Source: Galerina marginata (lineage: Eukaryota > Basidiomycota > Agaricomycetes > Agaricales > Galerinaceae). Taken from it: a stretch of 64,000 bases of DNA. Shown here one piece after another: positions 48,851-59,636 of the stretch. The DNA is taken from assembly GCA_023014335.1 (NCBI GenBank), contig JAECYW010000001.1, positions 3,844,001-3,908,000 on the forward strand, in the 5' to 3' direction. Within the stretch, counting starts at the first letter, position 1; the number at the start of each line of letters is the position of its first letter. The notes under the pieces were generated by a model. The model ran no database searches. It saw only the letters and a list, made by a program, of their open reading frames with translations, and had not been told where the DNA came from. The translations under genes and the position numbers were made by a program.

Positions 48851-50580
48851 TGAGAGGGTGCTTTTGCACGTCGGTCTTGCGTCGGTCGATACAAGACGTC
48901 GATATAGCGAGCGATGTTTTCGGCCTTTACAACCAAGCTTCAACATCCAGTTCGACTTTAGGTAAGTGTTATTCCCTCCTCTTCTTCAATTGACAATCTC
49001 AAGCTTGAATATAATGTTACAGTTGTCATTGTTACGATTCTCTTTGTCGATTCAAGCCTGAGTGTAGACAGGTTATTATATGACACTTGAACAGTTAAAC
49101 TAGGCGAGCTGGTACTGATCCGTTGAGATCCTGTGTCCTTCATACGGGGAGATGGGGAGATGCTACCGCGGCATGATGTGAATCAAATGCTTTTTTGTTT
49201 TGTGAACGCGATTGGCAAAATGAGAACACCTTCGTGGACGAAGATTTGCGAGTTCTGGCTGAAGGTTACTGAGCAAGTTGCTTAGCGCCGAGGAATGGAA
49301 ACTGGACCACCTCCAAATGCACCGCCAGTCTTGAGATGTGTCGGAATTTCTCTCTGTTACTGACCTTCGATTTTCTACAATTCAGCCAATTCGGTTGAAC
49401 GGGATTCAGTTTGCTGATGGGATCGGGTGATTATCCTGGGCCTTTTGGATGATTCGAGGCTTTATGCAACATCCTTTCGCTTTCGCGATCCTAAATGAGG
49501 GTAATGAGCGTCATATACAACAATAAGACGCTCATACCGGTATATTACAAACTTGAGGGGCTGATCTTTTAAATTTGAGTCTTCCTGCCGAATCGGCGAT
49601 AGAAACAGAATTCAGTGTTGTCTACGCGAAAGTATACGAGCGAATAGAGCGAATACAAAGTACAACTAAGTAGCGATGATAAACCAGAGATCAAGGAGGA
49701 GACAAAGCGCGCCATAAACCTTCAATCCACATGCAGGAGTAGAGCTTTCACAGTTCACAACTCGCCTAGGAGCCGCGTAACACAGGCGAACGGCCTGGTA
49801 CTCCGGGAGATGGTGTCGATGCGAGGTTATATGTAGGGAAGTCCTGATCCTGCGTGTGGCTCTTTGATGGCGCGCTGGGTAAAGTGGTAGAGATTAGGAA
49901 GTGGTAGAGCTTAGGTGAGGTCGAGGTCGATGCGATGGAGGAATTACGCAATATATGGTGAGTGGTATACAAAGAAATGAAGAATGGCCAGACAAACCGG
50001 GGAAAGGCAGGAAGCTGGGCGGAAAAGCGATTCATTTTTTAAAGCGCGTGTGGATTGTTCAGCAACAATTTAGCATTTTCGTATAGCCGAATCGCCCGAT
50101 GATAAATCCGCCCACTGCCGCCCAGGGCAGGACGTAAGAAGAGCTGGTCAAAAGAAGAGGTGCATAATCTTCGTCGATGCACATACAGAAGCAACAACAA
50201 TTTTTTTTGCAACTCACATTGTCCGAATATTGTGCAGTGGCACGGCACACGATTTTGGGACATGTGTGAGGTTGCTCCGCTGTGCTAATTCCGCATGTGG
50301 GGGACAAATGATAGAACTTGTCGTGTGCTCTTGCGCCAAAGAGAGAGAGCAGATGCCTGCGCGGAACCAAAAGCCTGCAACTCGAAACTACCAGAGTGCA
50401 GACCTGGTATTACAGCGTTTTTCTCGAGAACCAGTACGATATCGACGTATCTGGGCTCGGGTAACATTGCTACCTGAGTCTGGGTGCGAGTCGGCAGGCT
50501 TGCGTGAGGCGCAGGCATTTGGATTGTGGACGATAAGCCCAGAGACCATGCAGGAGACAAAGCGCGATGAGCCCTTGGTG

Positions 50581-50715
50581 CACACGCAGGACGTTAGGTG
50601 AAGATCAAAAAACCTACTCGTCAAAGCGCCAAGTCCGGAGTAAGGCAGACGAGCTGAGTAATGCTCCGAGAGATGACCTCCTTACGAGCTTCAGATCATC
50701 GCTAATCCTGCGTGT
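50581..50715. repeat. CACACGCAGGA TIR element
   Basis: It is 135 bp, opens cacacgcagga and closes atcctgcgtgta. Internally it has caaagcgccaagtccggagt and atgctccgagagatgac, the recurring inverted pair. Confidence 0.65.
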
Positions 50716-51334
50716 AGGCTATCGAACGACGCGCTAATATCTTGCTTAGTCTAGGAGAGGAGAGATTGATGCGACGACAAAAGCGGCGAGCAAATTTGGG
50801 AGCTGGGTAACGGTCTTTAGGCCAGATTTTGAGGAAGTGGCTATAGCTGGTTTTCAGAGACGGATGGGATGAAGCAAGAGATGATCAGAGACGAAAGGGC
50901 TGGCCATGGGTAAAGATAAAGGTGTCCGGCTACTGTTACCCGGTAAGTACCCGTGTTTAATCCAGCGAATCGGAATGACGGAATTCAAAGCGGCACTACG
51001 GCACAAGTTTACCTGACGGATTTGACCAGTTTCAACCACGTCTCTCTATTTCTATCCGACGTGAACGTGGAATGGACCGTTCTCGAGCTTTTTGATGGAT
51101 TCAAGAGGCCAGTTGGTGTAACTTGCGTGCACGTTTTGCCTTCCACAACCAAACTTTGACCAAACTCGACCTCGATCTCAACTTTAGGTGAGAAGCGCGC
51201 TCCAGCATTACCAATTTCGCTTTTTGGGTATTGCGACAGAAGAACGAACAAGTAACCGACGCTGTTCCATCAAGTTGCATCTGAAGGAAAGACGTGTCTC
51301 TGCAGGTATTTCCGTTCTATCTCTGTCCTTGAAG

Positions 51335-51514
51335 TGTCGGAAAAACGTCAAAAAACCAATCCCAACTTATTAAACATCTTCGAACCTGATTGAAGAATAT
51401 GGAGGCTGATTCGAGCCAATCTGCGGGAATTGGCTCAAATATGTAAGGTTAATCTCTAGTCAGCTTCGAAGATGTTTAATAACTTTCGATATCTTTTTTG
51501 GCGTTTTTCCGACA
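51335..51514. mobile_element. Fold-back MITE (180 bp)
   Basis: Its ends, TGTCGGAAAAACGTCAAAAA and the reverse complement of ttttttggcgtttttccgaca, pair over roughly 60 bp with mismatches. The centre pairs too (gagccaat with attggctc near 51415-51435), so the whole element folds into one long hairpin. It splits a repeat copy: the text on both sides (ccttgaag and agctcgcctc) is continuous in the related copy near 56420-56436. The target duplication is ag (or aag, depending on where the end is placed). The superfamily is not certain. Confidence 0.85.
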
Positions 51515-53906
51515 AGCTCGCCTCTAACGCGCAGTGCTGTTCTATAGCGCATTGCCTCATCCAAGGCTTAGTCTTTTTCTCGTCCGGTGTCTCAACTACG
51601 CGTCGGCCTTTTCCCATCACCTAGGCTGCCGACTTCCATCAGCCACCATCAAGGCCTCCTCATCGTGTCTAATACCCTTGTGTCTTCGAGAGGTGGCACC
51701 GCTCCTACCTTCAACGTCACTATTATTCCAGTAGCTGTCATTCGGGATGTCCGACTCGTCGTTGTCGCTACTGTCGCCATCAACCCGCCGCTTTGGTTCG
51801 ACCTTGCTCCGAATTCTTGGAAGGTCTTTCACCGAACAGAACACTGATTGTTCAGCCTTCATCCACCAATCTACCGTTATCATCATCGTTGCCTTGGACC
51901 TTCCATGACCTCTGAGCAGGCTTCTTAAACCACCATCTTCACAAACATCGGTTCATGCTCATGGAGATGTCGTCGCGGACATGATGGCCAGGGAAAGATT
52001 TGGCCTCAGTGGGTATTCGTGTTGGTGGTTGCGCTGCTGTCGTCTCCCGCCGCTGCTGGGGACAAGGGTAAGTCTCTAGGCCATGCTCACTCTCAGTGTC
52101 CGTTCATATTTTAGGGATTTCAATGAACGATTTGACGAACTCAAACCATCCGGTGACATAGCTTGAAGGTCCGAGATTCGACGCCCGTCGTTCAAGAGTT
52201 CAGGTGAGCATGTATGAAGCTTTAACGACTCAATGCTTCTGCTCATGCATGTTCATTTTAGTCTTTCAGACCCTTCAACTTCAAGCCCGTTCATTCGGTG
52301 CTGGAGGTATGGTCCACCTTCCGATTAGCTCAGGTCATTATTCTGCTCGGTAACGTTGACTTCGCATCGGCAATTGCTCATCTCTTCTTTAGTCTCGGTA
52401 AACCAGGACTTCGCCCAAGGGGCCTGGTTTGTCATCAAGAATGTTGAACACCTGGAATATCAGAGCGGCGAGCAGAGCCTAGGCTTGGTAGCTGAGGTGG
52501 TTGAAACATGATGGAGCACCGTTAGACTCCCAGGTAAGAAAAAAGATATAAAACTACGCGAACACTTTACTCATACTTTCTAGTTCCTTCAGATAGTTTT
52601 CGTCTCGCGAAAACCAGCCTCGCGACGAGCTAGCGGCTCGTCAATGTTGGTTTTTGGAGCTAAAGTTGAATTTACTTTATAGTGCAACAAATTTATTCGT
52701 GCCGATGTGCTCGTAAACGCCCACTGGTCTTTCAGCGCTCAGCCCTCGATCTCTTCGAAGGATACCTTATCGTTGACCTGCCTGAATTATTACCCATGAG
52801 CAACGTCAACATCAATGTTCGCAGACTGATTTGAAAAGGCAGTCATAAGCCGGGCAGTTCTGGTCAAGTTCTGATAAGAAACTGAATCATCGATGTGCAC
52901 CGTGACCATGAGCCCCGGGGTGTGCTAGAATGTGTCTCTGTCTCCGCTTCGATCGTCCACACCTGCCCACTGATTATAATTATCGGTCATACTTGGTTGA
53001 AGCGGACTAACAGATCGGGGTTCTTCCTGAACGTCTTTGAGAAGAAAAGAATTATACGGGTATCTATTCGTTGAGAAGCAGAACCTGATAGCGTCTGCCC
53101 GAAAATTTAGCAGCGATAAATGGGAGGATAAAATACGAGCCCAATGCTAGTGGTTATGAAAATACAGGAGACAAGCGCGCCATCAAGACTTGGTCCACAC
53201 GCAGAAAGTTCAAATATCGCCTCATAGTTACTAGCCTAGGAGCCAGGTCCAGAGTAATGCAACCCAGCGGCGTGGTACTCTGGAAGAAGCCCCCCTTGCG
53301 AGGTCAGATGGAGATATGGACCATCCTGCGTGATTATTTGACGGCGCGCTGGGTGAAGTGGTAATGCCGGTCGATATCGATATCGATGCGTTGTAACAAG
53401 CCCAATGATAGTTCTGAAGCAGAGCTGGCCGCCATAACTTCGTCGATGCACATGCGGTTATGTTTACCTGGCCACTCCCGACACACAAACTCACATTATC
53501 CAAACGTCATGCCAGTGGAGAATTTCATGACATGTATGAGTTTTGTGCGACGGGAGAGAGTAGTTCCGCATGTGGGGACAAGTAATGGAGTATGTCGCTT
53601 CGACGGCTGAGAGAAACAGGCTGGCGTGAAAGGTAAAAGACAGAAACTGGAGCCCACTTGTTGTATTCACCAGTGGGAGAGATAGAGAGACAGAGGCCGG
53701 CGCGCAAACCAAAAGCCTGCAACTCACAATATTCAGCAGTCAGCATTACTCTCCGAGTCGAGTACCAGGACGTTATTAACTAACGTGGCCTTGGGGAGTA
53801 TTACTATCTGAGTCTGGGTGCGAGTTGGCTGGCTTGTGTGAGGCGCAGGCGTCTGGATCGGCAGTGAGAACATGCAGGAGATGCAGCGCGCGATGAACCC
53901 TTGGTG

Positions 53907-54043
53907 CACACGCAGGACTTTAGCGATACCTAGACCCCATGGACTCGCCTAAGCGCCAAGTTTGGAGTAACGCTGATGAGTAACGTTATACTCCGGAAGA
54001 TGATAGCCTTGCGAGGTTGAGATCATCGCTGATGTTGCGTGTG
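53907..54043. repeat. CACACGCAGGA TIR element
   Basis: It is 137 bp, opens cacacgcagga, contains actcgcctaagcgccaag and tactccggaagatgatagc, and closes gatgttgcgtgtg with one changed base in the inner end. Confidence 0.65.
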
Positions 54044-54247
54044 GGTTATCGGATGAGGCGCTATCTTAGCCAAGAGGAGAAAAGGTAGATAGGATGCGGA
54101 GATCATACGATTTTGGGAGCTGGGTACCGGTTTTTACTCCAGTAGATGGGATTTGAGAAAGCGGCCAAGCGGCCAAGGCTAGTCAGAGACAGACGGGATG
54201 AAGCAAGACGAGATGAAGGAGACCTGGGACTCGGAGTCGATGTCAGT

Positions 54248-56068
54248 CACTGCGTTTTGCCAAAAAAATAGAGGGGTGTCTATAGGTACAATATATCATG
54301 TACCGTAGCTATAGATGGTGAAATCGTACCTATTGAGACAAATAGATGGGTGCTATGAGTGAGTGGTCGAGAGCAGACAATATATCTGGGATAGCTGGGT
54401 ACTATTGAGCCGATATTTTAGAAATGGTAAATATAGCACCCTCTACCTGTAAAGAATAGATGGGTCTTATTTTTGCCAGATAGTGGGACGTCACTATTAC
54501 TCGTATTTACAAAAAATAGTATCTATAGGAGACCTCTATTTTCCCGTACCACATGCTAACCTTCGAGTCGAGTCTTAAGACGATGAAGTTTGTTCAAACT
54601 CCGAGTCACCAAGCCAATTCCTTCTCTCTTCCCCCCATCACCATCACTTCACTGGCCTCCCATCCTGTCCGATACACTATCCGCGCAGCCAACTACCAGC
54701 ATCAAACTCAAGTTCGGCCACGTCAGCCTCTACCTGGCCCACCGCCACTGATTGTCGTGCCTTCGAATAAAGCCTCCACGACGCCAACCTCCTGTACTTT
54801 TGGCGCGCGGTGGTCGCGAGGCTGGGGAAAACGGCCGACCGTATGTTTCTTCTTGTCTAGGTAGACGTGGTCTGATCAAGTACAGCTGGTGGGCCTTTTT
54901 TATGTTTCTAGGTCCACACCGACTGTTTTGCTGACGAACTTATATTCCCGCACACAATGAGCCAGCAGCAGGACTTGCGCGGCCTATCCGTTTCGGGAAT
55001 CACATCGAACGGAGTTCAACAGCCTTCATCCTCAACCTCCACAATCACCCTTCCCGACTTCCCCTCTGCAAGTTTCGACCTCAAAAACCTCAAAAACTAG
55101 GTAAGTCAGTATTATACAGAGTTTTTAATCAGTTAAAATTCTTTCTATCGCCCTCAAAGTGCTCATTTCAATGCCGCGCGCTCCTCGCCACGCTGGAGGA
55201 TGTTGCCGACTGACAACCATTGAAGTTGGACCCGAGGAGTCGGGATGCTTGAGAGGACGTCCTACGGAGTCTATCCGGTATGTCACAAATCAAGTCCTTG
55301 GGGCTCAACTTCGTTAACTGACCCAACTGCGCAGGTGGGAGAAGGATGACAGTCCCCATCCTTCTCGTAATCTTGGCTAACGCAGGCACATGACCGCGTC
55401 TAGCCTATCCCCCATCAACCCACCTGCACGACCACCAAACCGTGCGCCTTAATTATCAGCGACGGGAACCGAGGTGGCGACGGATGTCGTCCATTCGTGG
55501 CGTTCTTCGTATGTATTGTTGGTTTTTGTCTATCGCACCTCACCGTTTGGGCAGCTGCTCACCTCTCGCTAGTCCCGGGCCGTAATTCATGTGGACGATG
55601 TGTCAATGATGTACGACAGTCTGTGGCTATTCTGGCGCCTGAACACACGAAGGTTTTCCTGGCTAGGTGAGTGTGGTGAGTGGAATGCCTTTGCATAATC
55701 ATTCGTATATGGCATAGTGTTTCGGAGAGCTGTAAACATACAGTAGCTACATAATATATATGTGATTTTGTTTCGTATATCCCAAAATTGCGGGATTGTA
55801 TCCGAAATTCGTATCCTGTATTTGGAATTTGTCTGGCATACCTAAGCAGAAATAGTATCTATAGAGGCATTTATTGACAACATATGGCATGTCTCTATGA
55901 GTTCAACGATTGACAAATAGAGGGCTCTATTTACCATGCAAATGTTGACCAACAAATGGCCTTATAGATGGCATTATTTGCCGTCAGTAGTAGCCATCTA
56001 TTTTACTCGAAATTCACCTCATAGATGGCCAAATAGATGCCCTCTATATTTTGCCACAAACGCAGTGA
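54248..56068. mobile_element. CACTA-like non-autonomous DNA transposon (1821 bp)
   Basis: The element begins CACTGCGTTTTGCCAAAAAA and ends with the inverted form (ttttgccacaaacgcagtg). A 3-bp target duplication, agt, lies at 54245-54247 and 56069-56071. CACT(A/G)-type ends with 3-bp duplications define the CACTA/EnSpm superfamily. Both ends carry many short subterminal repeats (atagatgg, atagaggg, ctatag) in direct and inverted orientation over about 290 bp (54256-54545) and 230 bp (55845-56065), as expected of transposase-binding arrays. The interior shows only short open frames (54553-54864; a 47-codon frame at 54958), so it is non-autonomous and may hold captured host DNA. It interrupts a mosaic repeat copy. 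Confidence 0.88.
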
Positions 56069-59000
56069 GTATTCTACCGTACCCGATACCCGAATTTTAT
56101 GTAATGTTCCTGAGTTCGATCCAGCGAATCGGAATGGCATGCATATGATTCCAAGCGGCGCTTCGGCATAAACTTGTTGAATTCTAATCAGTTCCTCTTC
56201 CTGTCAACCAAAACTTTAGGTGAGATTCGAGCTCCAGCACGACTGTTGCCCTACTTACGCTTTTCATATCCACAGATAGAACTGGCTCAGCCAACTTTGG
56301 GGTTTTGCGACACAAGAACCCAACAAGGCGCATCACTTGGGCGACACGCCTCAATGGCGTTGCATGCGTTTGTCCTTAAGGGAAGAAAGACGAGTTTTTG
56401 CAGGTAATCCTGTTCTTTACTTTTCCTTAAAGCTCGCCTCAAACTCGTATTGCTGTTTTATAGGGCATGATCCCACTCAAGCCCCGGCCTTTGCCTTATG
56501 CCTCGACTGTGCGTCGTCGGCTTGGTCCCCTGGCCTAGGTTGGCGCGACTTTCAACTGGCAGACCTATCCATCCACCTCAATCAACCCCGATGTGCGACT
56601 TTTATCAGACCTTTTATAATGTCCACCCTGAAACGTTCCAGCCCTAACCGACCTACTTGGCTTCTTGAATTTTACGATATGTCGGCGGACCGCGGTTGAA
56701 AGAAGCTAGCACTTCCGCGTTCGTGGTTGGGCAAGTCGAATCCGCACCCTCCCATCTACATACATCCACATTGATCTGTTTCGCTACCTTTTTTTCCTCC
56801 TCGTCCTACCTGGTCGTCAGGACCAAGAACCCAAGCTTTACAGTACCGCTTCAGTCGCTGCCAACCAGCCAAAATACCACATCCGCATCGATATCTTCAA
56901 CTCGCTTCTTTTCAACACGTCCGAGATTCCAGAGTCGATGACCCCACCGACCCGCCCCAGCACCTCAGTACCTCCGCCCGACTAACATCAAGAGCTGGCA
57001 AGTCCGAATTAACACAGAGGATATCGGAAAGATGTTGAGATGAGGTCGGTGCTGCTGGCAGTGGGCCGCGGCGGTGTTGTTCGGGGAAGAAGGGGTCGAC
57101 GGCTCGGAATCGGAGGAAGACACGACTGCGATACTTTCGAGATCCCGCCATCCATGGCCGCGTCGACATACGGTTGCGATATGTTGGCTGCGTGCAGTGT
57201 GCTTCGAGTTCATATGCCCATCATCGTTCAACGTTCAACGTCGACCGTGGTTCGTTGGCGGCCTCTCATATCCATCTCCACCGTTACCAGTGCCACGTAT
57301 CCAATTCATCCCGCCCCGCCCTCGTTGGCGATGGAAGAAAGGCTTTCTCGTGGCTCGGTTGGCTTATTGCCTGCATCGACGTCGCTGCTCGCCGCCATCA
57401 CCCACCGATCAGGACTCGCTGCAAAGCCCACGCCCAGTCGTCAAGGAGGGAACTATGAATCCGAGACGATGGTGGGTCCCCGCCACACCGGGAGAATCTC
57501 GGGCACTGGAGTTCAGCAATGGACCATCCCGGTTAACACCTCACATGAATACAACCGCATATATTCACGTTTCATTCTCGCTTGCGGTTTAAACTCCAAA
57601 TTTCAGGCTTTGACCTCGACGACGCCAGCTAGCCCCTCAGCATTCAGCATTCAGCACCCTCAGCCTGACCCTACATCAACATCGACATCGACATCGACAA
57701 CACCCGGCGAGTACGTGCTTAGATCGAGGGTATCGATGAACTTCGGAAGGAGTGTACGCCGACTTGGGCCCTTGTTGCTGGCGTCGGCATTGACATTCGT
57801 TGTGCGTGAAAGAAGCAGGCGATGCTGCTCGGAATTGGGCGACGAAATATGGAGTGGATGCGGATTCGATTCCGGAACTCTGAGCCTCGAGCTCCTGCTA
57901 TGCGCGGATATGGACACGACGACCATCAAGGCTCCTCAATGTCTTCGTCGACCCCGATCAAGCCTTCGATAAGATTCGAGACCTGACACTACCGCCTGCC
58001 CATCATCGTCAACATGGACCATCAGTTCAACGACACCGATTTCTGGTCATTCGATCTTGCCCATAATCCCCGTACACTGGTGACGGGCTCACATACGCCG
58101 TATTCTTCCCTTCGTCTTCTGCGGCGCTGGTCTTTTCGTTCCCACCTCGAACCACCGTTCCGTCTTATCCTAGCAATCTTATCCATGAAGGAACGGGTTT
58201 CTTCAAAGTCATTTCGGTTATCCGATTCGTCATTATCGCAGCAGCTCTTGTCATCAGCAACCCACCACGGTTCACCTCTGGTCGAGTTTTTGGAACGCAT
58301 TCAAAGCCGAAATTGGAACGTCAAACTTTCAGCGTTCGACTTCAGTGTTCTCGTCGCCTTGGAGGGCACAGGTCTATAACCAAGATCATCAGATTATGGT
58401 TCTTGCAGTCGCATTCAGCTGGGGGGCAGGTGTGGATAACGACGGCGCTGCCCATACGGTATGGGCTGCCGAGGAGGAAGTGCTCGTGCTCGTGCTTCCG
58501 TTTTCTTCCTCGCTGCTCGGTGCTCGCATCATACATGTTCGTCCTTCAGGAACGTCAACGAATGACTGGACGAACTCGAACGGCCCATGGACGGAGCTTT
58601 GACGTTCGAGATTCGACGACTTTTTCTCCAAGATCGCAGGTAAGCATAGGAGTTTTAGAATGGCTCGATAATACAGCTCATACTGTTTGTCTTTCAGACC
58701 ATGGACTCCCTGACGATACTTGTGATCCGACCGATATCCGCGACAGTATTGCTGGATTTTTGACCGCTTCCACGGATACTTCAAGCTCACTCATTCGGTG
58801 CTGGAGGCATGATACGCCTTTCGATTTGTTCAGGCTTTCAATGCATTATGTCAAGGCCTCGTTCCTATTTAAATTTAAACTCGCGTCTGCTGTCCTTCCA
58901 GCCCGTCGGGTCGACGTTTTCTCATCTGATCCGAACTTTTAGAAGTCGTCGCCTGCTCGCATTCATCAGCCTGATGTTCGCAGAACCTTGGACGTTGTTT

Positions 59001-59440
59001 CCTTTGTGTCATCACCGTTTTTTTGTTTTGTTTTCATATTCGTTGCCCTTCTTGCCATACCTCGAAACCCTTGTTTCCCTCTCGCGACATAGTCTCTCGG
59101 GTAAGAAAAAAAAATTAGTTCTTCTCGAACCTCTTGCTTATGCTTTTTGATTTCTCTAGATTGTATGTTGCCTAGCAGGGTACACCCCTTACGGTCCTGA
59201 AGTTGTAGCATTTCCGTTCAGCTGACGAAAGGCAAGACTAAGCGACTAATTGTCTTTTCTTTTGGTTCTTGGAGCTGAACTCGAACTTACTTCTAGTGCA
59301 GTGCGATGCTTCGTTCTGATGGGCTCATGAACGACCTCCAGCCTTTCAGCCTTCGATATCTTTGATATCCGATCGTTTACCTCCCTGACGTCTTAGGCAC
59401 GAGTAACGTCAACGTCAACGTCCGCAAAAGGATTTAAAAT

Positions 59441-59636
59441 CAGCTTGGATTCCGGTTGCCCAACGGCAGCCACAACCTTTTCCATACTCAACCGTTTCTC
59501 GGGGCCTGCCTCATCTGTCTCTTCGCCGCGGATGCCTCAACGTATACCCAAACTACTCTCTTAACCGTCGCACGACTGCCGACAAGGTTTTATGAGAAGG
59601 TGAACAGGCTTAACATCTCGGTAGTTAAATCGAACC
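59441..59636. other. Boundary between the repeat province and the P450 gene
   Basis: Repeat-family sequence fades at about 59440 (aacgtcaacgtc-type text, also near 52800). The next 200 bp lead to the 3' end of the P450 gene. No terminator can be assigned. Confidence 0.4.

Larger units (their letters stand above)
48960..53000 (+). repeat. Mosaic repeat unit, plus orientation (near full length)
   Basis: The series runs: leader near 49400-49650, TIR element 49728-49858, middle with aatgcacatacaga near 50175, element 50581-50715, taatccagcgaatcggaatg near 50956, then the tail through about 52900. A fold-back MITE is inserted at 51335-51514. Confidence 0.65.
53030..59440 (+). repeat. Mosaic repeat unit, plus orientation (longest copy, split by an insertion)
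   Basis: The leader with gaaaagaattatac is near 53041. TIR elements lie at 53196-53332 and 53907-54043. A CACTA-like insertion follows at 54248-56068, then the unit resumes (cgatccagcgaatcggaatg near 56114) with a tail to about 59440. The tail contains the gaagacacgactgcgat-type segment near 57115 and a related one near 57860-57960. A 310-codon open frame at 57040-57972 is not conserved in the other copies. Confidence 0.65.

Noticed and set aside
57040..57972. 310-codon open frame on the plus strand
   Set aside because: Also in a repeat tail. It overlaps another open frame (57074-57592) and a minus-strand one (57660-57929), and it contains a simple (acatcg)n run. It is not conserved in related copies.
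15800..59440. LTR retrotransposon as explanation of the repeat units
   Set aside because: No matching terminal direct repeats with TG..CA ends, no primer-binding site and no gag/pol-like frame were seen in any copy.
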